Positions 51,595-63,830 of a stretch of 64,000 bases of DNA are shown here, in pieces. The first letter of the stretch is position 1; the number at the start of each line of letters is the position of its first letter. Source of the DNA: Sinonovacula constricta (Eukaryota; Mollusca; Bivalvia; Cardiida; Solecurtidae); the NCBI GenBank assembly GCA_007844125.1, contig CM017561.1:23454863-23518862 (forward strand). Direction: 5' to 3'. The notes under the pieces were generated by a model. It saw nothing but the letters and a program-made list of their open reading frames with translations, made no database searches and was not told the DNA's origin. The position numbers and the translations under genes were made by a program.

Positions 51595-54031
51595 TTATTT
51601 AAAGTCACGGCATACGATACAGTCACAGCCACATCTGACATCATCGCAAGGTCCGATCTTGTCGAAACAGTCACCTGTATCGTAACAGGAGAACAGGTCG
51701 ATGTTCGACACTGAAAATAAAGAATTTGACATAAAAATCAATCACTAAATGTGAATGTAAAGCAACATTTTTTTGCTCACAAGGCAAACCACATTCCACA
51801 AAATTTGAATTTTTGCAAGACTAAGCCATAAGACAATTGAATTAACTTACGAACACACTCCCCGCCAACCGCTTCATCTCCATTAGAGTCTCGGTAACCA
51901 AGGTCAACATTGCATCCACATTTTGGAAGTCCATATCTTTGTCTGTAACATCCGCACGTGGTACCATTACACTGGCGCCCGTCATAGCACTCTGTGTCGT
52001 GTACACATCGGGAACCAAGATTAGTACCTAAGAAGATTTAAAATAAATTAAATGATTGGTCAATTTCATTCTTCTGTCTGTTAAAAAATTAGCTGATTCA
52101 TTATTACTACGTCAACGTTACTTGATTTCGAAAGGTAAGAATTCACATGACAATCAATAACATCTTGCGTTTGTCCATTAAATTGATCATATTTAGGACG
52201 TAAAGGCCGTTCGGCCTTTGTTGAATGACACTTTACAAAATTTGTCAAAGACTATCATCTTGAGATCTTTATATCTTTATTTTTGTAAATGTCTTCGAGT
52301 ATTATTAAGAAAACATTATTCCTCAATGCACAATATAAAGTGAATACAAAATGAAAAATAAAATGGCATTTCTGAATTTAAAGTTTGTCATATATGCGTT
52401 TCTTCAAAGTTATTATATACAGCCTTCAGTTATACATCAATTAGTTAATGACAATACCTCTCCAACACTTCCCGCCGTAGTAAGGTCCGTTGGAATCGAG
52501 GTAAGGACGGAAGCAGGCACATACATTACAGTCGTTACACCCGCAACGTTTTCCATCACAATTCCCTTGAGCATCATGGCAGTTAGAGTCTCTAGAGCAT
52601 TGGCCTCCAAGGTTGGAGTCTGTTATGGCATCAAAGATACAAAAGATAAAAGTGTCGAAAGATAGAGTATACACAATTTTGCTCTTTGATGGATTGAAAT
52701 GCTTTTATACTATCACAATAGTTATTTTTACTTCCATGTCTACGAAATTAAGTAATATTAGTTTTACCAGAAATTGTTTGATATGAAACCGTAAAATTGG
52801 CATCCTTCTCATATGCAACACTATTTGCACAGTAAACTATACGTAAATTATCAAATATCAAATGGTGTAACAATGTTTTAAACTACAATTGAATGATGTT
52901 CTCCAAAATTGAAAAGTAACAGACTTTCAATGCAGGAAGTCGCCGCACTTCACTTAAACATGGCGCAATCCATATGCCTTTTTTTTTCTAAGAACAAAAA
53001 CAGTTTCTCACCGTGCATAATATGTTGTGGGGAGAATCAATTCAATTACTTACCAGGTTGGCAGAACGTACAATGTTCGTCTAAACTCAGTGCATCACAG
53101 TACGACACCCTAAGTTCGCCCTCTATGCATGGCTTTAAATAATAATAATATAATAATATTCATAATAATGATAATAATAATAATAATAATAATGAAGTAA
53201 TATTTTTATTATTTTTATTAACAGGAATATTCATAATAATGAAAGATATCAGCAATAATCATGATAGTATATTTCGTCCATAGTTTGGATATTTCGATGA
53301 TAAAAAACAGGAGAATGATTATACGGTATTGTCTCATCAACTGCAAACACGAAAAATGTCATTTGTTAATAAAGCAGTATTCATATTGACAAAAATACAA
53401 AATATATAATTAAAAAAATAATCGTTCGTCCACATTCGCAAAAGAAAATAGGACAACCATAAAAATCAGTATTTTACAACTCTTGTGCATATAGCGAGAC
53501 ATGCCTGTTGTAATATTATGACAGCAAATATGCGTATACATTTAATAATATTTTAAAACCTATGCTTTGAAAATTGCTTTATGCTACAACCAGCGTTGTA
53601 ATAGGCATGATCGCCAGGAAACAAGACATATTTCTCGAAAAGTTAGGTTTATTTTGATAGATAAAACATTTACCCCCAAACAGCATGAAGACGAGATCCC
53701 AAATAAGCCAAATAGCACAACCTGTAAAGAATAAATTTTAAAACTTCAATCAAAAATGTAATATCAATTAGGTCTCTACCCTTCATAAGTCAGTACAGTA
53801 AACACCTTTCTGTGAAGCAATTCGTCATAACTCGAGAGAAATTTAGTCGCAGTTAAGTAGACACTTTGGGTTCTTTTTTAAACCAGATGTAGCATGTCTT
53901 TGGTTCGGATACTAATATCGGCTTAGCTACCAACTTGATGTACTACAATTGTTCTTTTATAATAATAAATAGACGCCAGAGAATGTTTAAGAAAAATTGG
54001 CTATACTCACAAGGGTTGCTATGGGAGACAT
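51595..54031 (-). CDS. Gene F: secreted cysteine-rich protein, six coding exons, intact
   Basis: Coding exons are 54031-54011, 53721-53674, 53132-53054, 52619-52458, 52027-51851 and 51710-51595; total 603 nt, 200 residues plus stop. The exon 4 donor is gtattg, still a valid GT. Exon 3 keeps the three codons lost in B to E (PCIEGELRVSYC). Distinct changes: GGKCWRG in place of GGECSRG at the end of module 1, CNGTT preceded by RQ rather than RH in module 2, and CDCIVCRDFK at the C-terminus. The signal junction is SCCLG. It is the end member of the array and alone has the uninterrupted native upstream flank. Confidence 0.87.
53136..53222. repeat. (AAT)n-rich interrupted palindrome in gene F intron
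   Basis: A weaker, interrupted version of the intron inverted repeat, beside the exon 3 splice site at 53132. Confidence 0.75.
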
Positions 54032-54702
54032 TTTAGCCTGGAATAAATTGTAACAGTCATGATGACGTGGATGAAACAATGCTGCCGGTACAAATTCATT
54101 AAAAACAAGAAACACACACATAGGCCTACACTCGTACACATACATATAAACACACAGACAACCTCACACCTTTTTTTATTTTCCTATTTAATGCCACCAT
54201 GTGCACTGGCTGGAAATTGTCAAAAAAACATTTTTAAAATAATGCTAAAAGCTTATTGAAACATGCGTGTGCCAATACTTCTTCATTTTCAATCTCTTTT
54301 CAAACTAGCATATTTACAGGTTCTAAGTTAGGACGAAAACTTGTCTAGCAGTATTTAAGTTCATAGATCATTTGGAAATGTCATGGAAAAGAAATTACAA
54401 CTTAAAATATAATCTCGGCTTAGACTAACTTCACATAATAGTTTTTAAAGTATTCAAAGTTTAACAAGAATAGATATGCGCATCTGTTGGTTGCTTCTCC
54501 AACACTCTTATATTTATTAATGATCGGAACAAACGATTAAATAATAATATGTTACTTTAACAGTGAATTTCCTTTATTACAATATAAAATTATTAAAATA
54601 AGAAAACGTGCATTTTAATCGGAACAAGCACTGCCGATTTGTTATGTTATTGTTTAAATTGCTTAGAATAAATAACATATAAACGTTATTGAAGGTACTT
54701 AC

Positions 54703-54800
54703 GAATATATCCTCAACGTGTCCTTGTAGACAACGAAATGCAGCAATCTTAACAAATTCTCTTCTTAAGTAATCTTTTTTTAATTATAATTTATATATTA
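54703..54800 (-). promoter_or_regulatory. Gene F first exon end and TATA-like element
   Basis: Exon end at 54703 with donor gtaag; 'tatatatta' near 54792-54800, slightly altered from the other copies. Confidence 0.38.
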
Positions 54801-55800
54801 AGATTAAGATTTAAAATGTTCTTGATTAAACTGACAAACTATACGTATTGAGTGCATGAACAGACACGTCGTAAATAACCTGATACATGTAGCCTTTTTA
54901 ACAGAATTATACTCAAAACCTCCCAAAGTTATAGTCCGTTTACACGAGTCATCAACAGCCACAAACCAGAACAACCAGTAATTTTAATAAACAAATATAG
55001 TACGTTCACCCGAACAAACTGCGAGCTGGGTTAATAATGACCAAAAACATATAGAGTTAAGCGATGATAACAAATGACACTTACGAAACCAATGAACCGA
55101 TAGATCGAAAAGATCGCAGGCGGACCATCAATGAATTAGTTTGTAGGACTGTCTATAAATTTATAACTGAATTTGTATGTGCATTTTACTTTTCTGTAAA
55201 AAGGCGTTTTAGACGCTCATAGTTAGAGTAGAAAGGAAAAAGGTCTTACTTATGTTATTTTTAAATTGTTATAATAAAATGAGACGAATTAAAAAAAAAA
55301 CATTTCAGTTGATATTTTATCGAATAAACGTATACAACTCTTGTCAAGCGCGTTTTGTTTCTCTGCTATAAATACAGGTGGTAACAGTAACAGTTAAATA
55401 TAAACATAATACATGACGTCGATAGGATTTTTACCTAACGTCGTGGATGACGATCGGCGTGCTTCTGTGTTGGATAAATATCTTAATGGCTTATAGATAT
55501 TCGGTTTTTTTTTCTGTGTTCTACGCCCTTTCTTTATGCGGTCATATGATAAATGAGCTGTTGCATGAACTCTGTTTTATTTATTTTTAAGTATTACCTT
55601 TGACGCTCGATTCGACTTGTGGAGTACAATGTCGCGAATGTTTTGCTCCGCCCTCAAGTTCGCATCGTTTTAAGTAAAACGATAATGTTATGAAATCAGT
55701 ATTACTGGCCTCCATTAGAATGGTTTGCCTTTACGTTTCAAGTGTATTTTACAAACTTTATGCCCTTTCTATGAAAGCATGGTATGATCTTCTTGCTGAC
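54801..55800. repeat. Native upstream flank of gene F (shared with 3956-4655 and 60955-62200)
   Basis: Shared words with the orphan block include 'tttttacctaacgt', 'caatgaacc' and the pattern around 'ctcttgtcaagcgcgttttg' (55338-55357; 'ctcttgttaagcgcattttg' at 61866). No coding sequence is seen. The array junction motif 'aaaccaga' lies at about 54963. Confidence 0.6.
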
Positions 55801-55993
55801 CCGATAAGTCAGTCCAAGATGCCAAAGATAACGTTACTAATTTAAATACATGGTGTTTGTGGAGTTTAATCGGCGTTTATAATGTAGGCACTGTGGATAC
55901 AATACCGAGCATAGTCGCACTCTGAGAGAACGGTATAGGAAAGAAGCTCGATAAAAATGCATAGAATAATCGCTATAGTACTATGGTGGCAAA

Positions 55994-56500
55994 GTGCTAT
56001 GCCAGGTAAAACAACCGAGGATTAGGGGCTTTTATCTAGAGAAAAGTACAAATGTCATCTACTTTAACGCTAACAACAATTACAGCTGTGCAATGAGCCA
56101 ACCGCATCAGGAGGAGGATTTCCAGTATATGGGCAACTGCGAGGACATCAATGACGTAAATGTCATCGGAGTTAATCCTGATTAGGGTATGAGTCTAGAA
56201 GTGGAACTACGTATCTCGATGAGCTGCACAATGCTCACATTGTATATCCCTTACCTTAGGTCACCTATTAGTTCAGCCGGAGTAGATGTCTAGGTATCAG
56301 CATGACCTTCTATGTTTTAAGGTGACGTCGACCGATGTCCATAAGCTCGTGACGAAAGGGAACCAATATGTGCTACACTAAAAGAACTTGCAGCTCTTCC
56401 TGTCACTTGTAATACCCATGAACACTTAATTTTGAAAAGTACCATTAAAAACGTTGAACAAATCTGAACAAGCCAATAACTAACAGCAAGTGTGGGCTAA
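55994..56500 (+). pseudogene. Polinton/Maverick-like DNA polymerase B relic
   Basis: 55994-56182 is open and contains IYFNANNNYSCAMSQP, which matches motif A of protein-primed family B polymerases of Polintons (YxDaNNLYgxAMSQ..P), with the catalytic Asp replaced by Asn. After a stop, YLDELHNAHIVYPL, then KLVTKGNQYVLH and a stop, then KNLQLFLSL are readable in shifting frames, as in the region between motifs A and B in these polymerases. Near 56455-56500 a decayed LNKPITNSK recalls motif B (readable at 62454). Stops, shifts and the motif A change show it is dead. It is an old viral or transposon-like copy in the genome. Confidence 0.6.
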
Positions 56501-57000
56501 AAGTTGTTGGTGTTCCCAAAGGGCAAAGTACTCCTTTCTCTTTCGGCCCAGACCAACACTTTGAGCGTTCTTCTTGAGGGATCTTTGAAGGCAATTTCAA
56601 TACACCGGTAAACTTATATAGCAAATCAACAGCAGGCCACAGTAATTAAGGCGCAAAGCACCAAAGTCAGAACACAACAAAGCAGAGAGTGAAGCACAGC
56701 GAGTAACGAGGAGCAGAAGCGGCGAGTCGGCGGCGACGAAATGGATATCCGCTTTTATAACTAAATGGCTGTTAGGCTGCTCAGTTTTAAAAAGCAGTTT
56801 TGATTTTGTTTGTCCGGGCGATCCGTTCTCGAACACCCGATGTCGGGTGGATAGATATCATTCCCGCGAACGAATTACAATCCTAACAATGAAAAATTAT
56901 TTGGTACGTGCATGTTCCCTCAGGTAATTAAAAACCGAATTATATTTTCGGGAAGTCAAATTGCAGGGCCCCCATCCCCCTTCTCCAAAGAACTTGCTGT
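56501..57000. other. No recognisable gene
   Basis: Open frame 56836-56597 (minus) lacks a family pattern; it may be decayed mobile DNA like its surroundings. Confidence 0.4.
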
Positions 57001-57020
57001 GTCCCTCGGCTGATACGGGC

Positions 57021-57608
57021 TCATACCATGAAAGTACAGCTAGTTGGGAATGCATTTCTCACCGCATTGGCTATTTCAGTGTTGAAGAAGACTTCTATTT
57101 GACAGACAAAAAAATCTTCGAACGGCATAAGGATTCCCACCATGCTCCGCGTTTCTACGTTCAGGTTGCTGTTCCATAGACTATCATAGACTATATAGAT
57201 GTCGTACAAAATTGCCAGGCGGCTGTTGAACTGGTTTTGTATTGTGGACGCCAGCTCTGGCTGCATGACTTTCTTAAACTCCAGGCTAAAATCCACAATG
57301 CTGTAGGAGGCGGAGGTGATACCCTAATGGCACGGCAGTTATAGTTAAATATGAGTACTTGAGGGCTTCACTGAACACAGATGGTTAGAATGACTCATAC
57401 CCCTTGAGCAGATCAAATTCGATAGGGATGTGGAACTGCTTGCCATAGACGAAAGAGATGCTATTTTTTCAACATTGGTCTCCACTTTGTTTCCAGCATC
57501 GGCCATCAGCCTTGTCATGTTGCCGTTGCCAGAGAGATCGAGTCTTTGGAAGTGTGCGTTAGCAAACCCACATTCAGTTTTGCAGATGTCAAAGTAGCAG
57601 TCAAGCAC
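57021..57608 (-). pseudogene. Unrecognised coding remnant, two frames
   Basis: Minus-strand 57608-57345 reads DICKTECGFANAHFQRLDLS and continues in a soluble, protein-like style. Then, in another frame, 57296-57021 reads FSLEFKKVMQPELASTIQNQ and ILMPFEDFFVCQIEVFF. The two could be one frameshifted gene. The position beside polymerase relics suggests a Polinton-type structural gene, but I cannot match the text to any capsid, protease, ATPase or integrase motif. Confidence 0.3.
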
Positions 57609-57999
57609 GTCGCCGCGTCGATATGGTTATGACAGATCTTTTGCTCAAAAGCTGCTTTTTTGTTAATTGTCGACTTGTTGTTGGTAATAGCTTTCATCCC
57701 AAGGGGAGTTTTCAACCTCTTGTGTGGATTGGGCTTTCGACGTTTTGTTACCTAACAGTATTAACGCATTTGCCCTTTTATTTAATCTACATAAAGAAGA
57801 CGTTCCAATTTAAGAATATGAAGGAGCCGAGAATTAAGACATTGTGACTTCTAAGTTGGACACGCATCTAAACATTGCAACTACTACAACTCTTTTAACT
57901 CTTACATCAACAACATAAATAAAAAGGAGGGAGCAACGTCAAAGGACATGGACTACTCACAGTCAGTTATCGACAAAAAAGCGACAGCTTCGTCTTAAA
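57609..57999. other. No recognisable gene
   Basis: Short frames on both strands; nothing identifiable. Confidence 0.4.
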
Positions 58000-60510
58000 G
58001 CATACCAAGGCCTCGTTCTCCATAACATTCGCAAAAGAAAGCCACTGTAAACTATAACAATTTAACGAGGCGGGAGTGAAATCGTCCGAAATGAAATAAG
58101 CTTCATAGACTGGTCAAGAGGACAAAAGAAGAATGTCATACCAGCTATAGCCAGACTGCTACAAAATGCATTGAGATGCAATCCTCGACAATTTTTTATC
58201 TGAAATGTCTAAGTCTAAAGAAACAGCTCTAAAATCGTAACATGACCAACCTTTGAATACATAAGACTTGGATAGGACATAACTTATGAACCAGTACTAG
58301 TACTCAGAAGACTTGACAAAGTTTTGCAGACTCGGCGGGATGAGTTAGAGAAAACAGAAAAAAATCGCAGAGGCTGAAGATCCTGAACATAAATGTCGTA
58401 GCTTGGAATGAATAAGAAATTCGGGATATCTGCACTAATAAAAGTAGCTTCAAAAAGGAAGGTTTTGAGACATAAAATAAGACGATAAATGAAATAAAAT
58501 CAGAATAATGCTGACTGAGAGAAACCGAGCTTTGTGCAGGTAGCAGGTGATCACAATAAGTTCGATCGTGACAGCTATAGGGACGACTGTCAGAAATCTT
58601 GTCCAAAGCGATCACCATCTGCATCCATCCTAACTTAAAGCCCTCGCAAACCTACTCGACAAGTTAGCATAGAAAGCCGAGAAACCGACGCCTGCTCATC
58701 TAGTAATTATTGGACACCTCCTAGGCGCTGGATTTTGTATGACATTTGCTGAGAGGTACGATGGCATAGGGATAGCTTGTCATTGATTGTGATGTGGTTG
58801 CACTGCTGCTTATTGTCGTTTAAGATTGGTTAATAAAGTTAACCCAAAGACAGGTTGACCGACCGCGACGCCAACAACAATCAGCACCGTTTTGTGGTCT
58901 TCATGCTTGGAAGCTCCTTGAGCCTGCGACATGTCCTGTTCAGGATCACTATATGGTGTCACTGAAGGAGATTGTATCATTCTTTCTGAGCGCTTGGATG
59001 GGTGCTGCCATACACAACTGTTGTGGTAATGGTACCATTGGAGTTAATTGTTAGCGCCGAGCTCCATCCAGCACAGGTTACCAGATTGTTGTTGCTGTAA
59101 CCGCCTCGTTGGAGGTCTTGTAAGATGGCATGTCGTTTTGGGTCATGAACAGGCCTTGTCCAAATGATATCGCAAAAATGTCAACAGGAGAATTATTTCA
59201 TAGTCAATCTTGGCCACAATTTTTTTTTGTGTGTGTGTGGGGGGGGGGGGGTTCTATTTATGTAGAGCGGACCACAATTCGTGAATTTATCTGATTTTAA
59301 GGAGCTACCAGCGCCCACACATACATGCAGATAGACACGTCGATCCTCGCAATCCAGCTTCAGGCGTATCAAGCAATAAGTTACGCCTGGATCATCATGC
59401 TTGCTTATTGTTAGACTTATCGCCCCCAACAACAGAATTTCAATTATCTTTTCGCGATGTCCACTGAAAGACGATATATTGCTACCTCACTAAGTAAAGT
59501 GCCGAGAACACCTGGCAGGACACCGAACCCCAGTCACAGTATCCTGATATTGGGCCAACAAGTCGTGGAGCTACCCTTTTATTTGCTTGAGCGTTATATA
59601 ACTACAATTTTGTACGACTGTTGTATTTCGCGGCCCGGGTTCGAAAGCGAGGGTCTCCCGTCCGGTCGGATCATGTTGTATAAATTTTATCTAGTACTTC
59701 ATTTGTTCAAGCAAGAATCACTCTTTGATCCCGCATTCTGCATTCAAGAGACTTCTGTCCCCACACGTCTTCGATGTCAGGTTAGGGTTGCTTATGTTTC
59801 AGCTTGTAATATGATTTTCAGGCCTGTCTTCCAAGGGTTGTTCTCTCCATGCTAGGTGCCCTTTGGTATGCATGTACCCGGCACCACACACCCTACGAGT
59901 TGGGATTTTAATTCTTGAGAATGCTTGATGTTGAAATTATTCGCCGGATGTACGTCGAACTTCAGAGAGAGCCACTAGGTCATAGCACACAAATTACATG
60001 GAGTATCTTGTGGAAAAGCAATGTCGATCTCCTTCATTAGCCACTTAATGTGTTTTACAATGTACGCAAAGACTTTACGAGCTGGTCTTGGGACCCATAA
60101 ATATGATCTTGGAATGATACGGCACAGCCCTCAGTTGAGCTGTTTTTCAGAAATGCATCGGGTTCTCTTTTTTCAACCCTGGACTTTCAGTCGACCTTGA
60201 CAGTGCCAGAACATATTTGTTTAAATATATCTGGTCCCCTTGTTATCTCGTCTCTGCCTAAAATGATGTAAATATTGTTCAAGGTTTGTACACTCCACGG
60301 TCTATTCTCTGACCAAATTATTTTCAGGAGAATGTTGAACTTCACAGATAAAATGCAGGGACCCGACAACTCTATAAAGCCAATCAATAACAGATATGGG
60401 TCGGTCTGATGGTAGAGTATATCGACAATAGACCAGTTATAAACTAAAACAGCAAAAGTTGTAAGGCTGAGACCGGGTTAAGGTCAGTCGATGATATCAA
60501 GCAAAGTCTC
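58000..60510. repeat. Segmental duplication, right copy (partner 6150-9560)
   Basis: It matches the left flank in blocks, listed under the partner. The block equivalent to 9235-9450 lies at the left end here rather than at the right. 58200-59200 has no clear match. A minus-strand frame at 59432-59193 reads DDPGVTYCLIRLKLDCEDRR and YLHVCVGAGSSLKSDKF, which is protein-like but unassigned. The mariner of the left copy is absent. Confidence 0.55.
59410..59665 (-). mobile_element. tRNA-derived SINE, diverged (empty site for the mariner)
   Basis: Minus-strand features: B box remnant 'tttcgaacccgggcc', body 'agtcgtacaaaattg' and 'agggtagctccacgactt', and tail 'gggggcgataagtctaa'. Unlike its partner at 6395-7890 it has no mariner. 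Confidence 0.65.
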
Positions 60511-60574
60511 GTGCACTTAGCACTTTGGTTCACGCGAATAAAAGATTAATAAGGATGAGACGGTGACTGTAAGT

Positions 60575-60690
60575 TTATGTTAGGGAAGAGAAGGAAGGCA
60601 CATGTGATGTTTGGAGAAAGAGAAATTGAGATAGAAATATGCACACATGAGATATACACAAATTGGGAATCTATAAAAAAAGAAAGTAAG
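60575..60690 (+). repeat. Dispersed block shared with 14403-14510
   Basis: It shares 'gtttggagaaagag' and 'gagatagaaatatgc' with the block in front of the GATA array. Here no microsatellite follows. Confidence 0.5.
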
Positions 60691-60954
60691 AAAATAATAT
60701 GTAAATATGTTTTATCTTTTAATGCACTGTTTCAATTATATATCAAAACTCAATTGAAAATATAGTTGCTTGACGTGAAAAAATGTGTTCAATCGAAAGT
60801 ATGAATGGCGACGCTTTGAAATAATTAACGTACGAGCTAGGGTTTTTGGCAAGAATTAATTTTAAAGTGCTTAAACATGTAAGTTTTAAACATATGCTTT
60901 GTTAATTAATAAATCCAATCTAAGGTCAAATGTCGCTCCAATAACTTGTAATTT

Positions 60955-62200
60955 CTCATGTAGACAATCTGCACGTCTTGAGCGCATGAACACGCCGTAA
61001 ATAAACTGACAAGCTGCACGTATCAATGAGAGTATATTTGTAAAAGTAAAAACAAATCGAATCTGTGGATTAAAAAAGCAAATCCAGCAGTTACGGCCTT
61101 GGAGCAGTCAATCGGCAAAAGGACCAACTGGGGTGATAAAACCGGTTTTTACAGAGCTCTTACCCGCACTTCCTGATGGATTTCTCAAACCAAAAGGAGA
61201 AATTGTATGTCTGGTTAAGACGCACTTGTAAAAAAATAACAAAACCTGAAAGTCTTTTTTAAATTTTGACAATGAAAAATTCATCGAATGTTTAATGTTC
61301 AATTGAATGCTATACCTTATTGCCGGCTCAGCATGTATAATACCATTTCCGAGATTTATGGTTGCATTAATTCCGTTATTTCAAAGAATTGATAGACTTA
61401 AAAGTCCTATATTATAGTGTGTTTGCTTGATTTTAAACAGCCACAATCCAGCAACAGAACCTTTGGAAAATTTAATAAGCAAACATGGTAAGTTCAGCCG
61501 GACAAACGGCGGGCTGGTTATAATACAAGGAAATGTCAAAAACAAATATAGAGAGTTATGCGATGTTCACAAATGACGCCAACGAGTCCAATGAACCGGT
61601 ACGTTAAAGGATTGCACGAGGACCGTTAAGGAATGTTGTAGCAATGTCTATAAATGTATCATTGAATTTGTGCTATTTTGTGTAAAAATGATTTTTAAAA
61701 CGCTCATAATAACAAAGGTGTGAAGTATAAAGTAATAAGGCGTAAGCCTTACTTAGAAAGGAGGTTATTATTAACTACTATATACACATGTTTTCCTAAA
61801 GAGAGAAACGAAGTTAAAAACGAAACATTCCTGGTGGGGTTTCTTTTCAAAATGATGGACACAAACTCTTGTTAAGCGCATTTTGCTTTTCCTTTGTTAA
61901 TACAGGTACATTAACAGTATATGCATGGCGTCGCGTAGATTTTTACCTAACGTACTGGATGACATCGTCATGCTTCCTTGTTGGGTAAATGCCTTGAAAG
62001 CAATACATGTATATACATTTTTGGGTGTTTTTTTTCAGCCACTCTCTGTAAGCGGGCACACAATAAATGAGCGGTTATAAAATCAGCATTATCGTCATCA
62101 TGTTTCAATAGCATTTTACCAACTGTATGCCCTTTCATGAAAATTTTATATATTCTTGAACTTTCATAGCACAAGGTATACTTTAAGACGCATCATCATC
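60955..62200 (-). repeat. Orphan upstream region of the gene family
   Basis: It matches the upstream flanks of genes A and F ('gtaaataaactgaca', 'aagttcagccgga', 'tttttacctaacgt') across more than 1 kb, in the same orientation. No first exon, TATA-like element or coding exon follows on the gene side; sequence below 60955 is unrelated. It marks a lost or moved family member. Confidence 0.6.
61065..61200 (-). mobile_element. Retroelement 3' tail inserted in the orphan flank
   Basis: On the minus strand 'atccatcaggaagtgcgggt', 'ggtccttttgccgattgac' and 'ccaaggccgtaact' match the tails at 5820-5930, 21410-21510 and in the array spacers. It interrupts the homology between the orphan flank and gene A's flank. 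Confidence 0.6.
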
Positions 62201-62396
62201 GTGGAACATTATTTTATTTTTTAACATTTGATAACATCTAGAATTTGCATAATAGGTGTTTTCAAACTGCTGACCCACGAATCCTTGTCTGTTTTGGCAT
62301 GCCCTCTACCTGTCACGCGTAATAAAGCTTAAGTAGATCCACAGAGCCGTCCGATTCCCACAGAAGCCCTGAATGGAGCCATATATTCACATGAAC

Positions 62397-62630
62397 ATTA
62401 ATTTACTGAAGTTCCCATTAGCAATTTTGAAAAAGCTGAACAGGCCAATAAATAGCAGCATGTTTGGCAAGACCATGGAGAACTCGCATCGCTGCGTCCA
62501 CGATGTGGAGTTTGTGTGTGTCTCCGAGGAAGCCGGGCTCCGGCACTTGATAAGCGACCAAGCAGCCATCCAGGTCCACAAGAGGCGCTTCGTTCTCTGT
62601 ACCGCTCGGTCTACGTGGTCATGAGCATCG
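62397..62630 (+). pseudogene. Polinton/Maverick-like DNA polymerase B relic, motif B part
   Basis: The plus frame 62373-62621 contains KKLNRPINSSMFGKTMEN, which matches motif B of these polymerases (Kx..NNSxFGKTMEN), followed by VEFVCVSEEAGLRHLIS in the place where relatives have a V.LV.sE..l..Lis pattern. The frame ends soon after and no motif C (DTD) is seen. It lies at about the same offset from the orphan flank as the relic at 56455 does from gene F's flank, so the two are probably duplicates of one insertion. Confidence 0.6.
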
Positions 62631-62849
62631 TGATCTGACAACGTCACTTCCGACTACTCGAAACAACATCATCTCCACTGCACGGCGGACATGAAGTTAG
62701 GCAAGATAAAAGACGAGAGCGCGGACGCCCCACTGGACAACTAATCTGATGGCCGTTGAATGACAGCTCACTAAATATTTTTCTTAATCAACAATATGCT
62801 CGCGCTTCAATGAAACATAGCGTCGGCCTACCCTCAAATGAAATATTCT

Positions 62850-63830
62850 GACATTGAGATCGCTATTTCTAATGACAACGTCTCTACTAAAAACCAATGA
62901 CAAGTGAAATGATTTCAACTTTAGTATTGTGAATTATCCATACCTTGACGGTGATTCCCTCGTGCTACCTCCAATAGTATTTACATATCCCAACTTTGGA
63001 TACAGTTTGCACGAGTTTGTACTAAAGTAGTAGATTTCAATGCTAAAAGCCGGTTTATTTCTTCTGAACTGTTACAGCAAGGCTTTCGTTTTCACAAATC
63101 AAGAAAGGCGTTTTCAAAATTATTTCACCGTAATGATTTTATTGCTTGTTAGTATAATAGCTGTATAAATACACTTATTACGTGAGATTGCACAGAAGGT
63201 ATAACGACGGGATTTTTGTACCTTTATTATAAAATATGCCAACTGCGGATATATCCTCGGCTTTTTATATGTTATTTTAAAATTTATTACTTATTAACTC
63301 ATAACAATACTACATTTTATTTTGTTGGTTTAGGTAATTTTCTAAAATTCGATTTGTATTTTACATTTCACTTTTGGTATATGATGTAATGGCATTGTAT
63401 GACGCATTAAATTACTCTTATTATACCTCAGCGCTTGGGCTGTTTTATTTCAAACTACTCTCTCATTTGGAGTTTTAGGTTACCGAGACTTTTATCTACT
63501 GTACACACTGTACATAAGTTGATAGTTTATTTATTTCAAGCTATTTTGTCTGTATATAAGTTCATTGTATGTGTTTTAACTCCCGATGCAGGCGCTTACT
63601 GTTATTTGTTTCACTATGACGGGATATTTTTATTTACACTGTTGGTTTGATAGAAAAACCTTCAGGAAGTGCGAAGTTGGAGAGCTCTTCAAACCAGGTT
63701 AAAGCACCCCAGTCGATCTTTTTGCCGACTGACCCTTCCAAGGCGGTAACTGATGTTTTTTTTTCCTTTTTATGTGTTATGTCTCGTCTCTGTGTTTTGT
63801 CAAATTTACATTAACTATCTCGAAATATAT
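62850..63830 (+). mobile_element. Reverse-transcriptase retroelement tail, third copy
   Basis: It begins at 'ctgacattgagatcgct', matching 4901-4919, and follows the RT C-terminal region ('ttgcacgagtttgtactaaagta' equivalents at 5043 and 20441) with many stops. Internal sequence between about 63175 and 63180 is deleted relative to copy 2. The 3' end at 63660-63760 has the conserved 'aggaagtgcgaagttgga' block. Confidence 0.65.

Larger units (their letters stand above)
22414..54965 (-). repeat. Tandem array of about 6.5-6.75 kb units carrying genes B to F
   Basis: Units begin at the shared word 'cagagagtata' near 22414, 29114, 35863 and 42403, giving periods of about 6700, 6749 and 6540. A fifth, about 5.9 kb unit starts at a deletion junction near 49098 and ends with the native upstream flank of gene F. 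Each full unit, from left to right, holds a broken last exon with 3' flank, a SINE, a spacer and one six-exon gene on the minus strand. Matches between units extend through introns and spacers, so duplication was of genomic DNA and recent. Confidence 0.9.

Noticed and set aside
22414..54965. CRISPR-like or satellite array
   Set aside because: The repeat unit is 6.5 kb and gene-bearing, so it is a segmental tandem duplication of a gene, not a CRISPR or a simple satellite.
59457..59855. 132-codon plus-strand frame, the longest in the window
   Set aside because: It overlaps a minus-strand SINE and its partner block at 7797 is not open in the same way; no protein family pattern.
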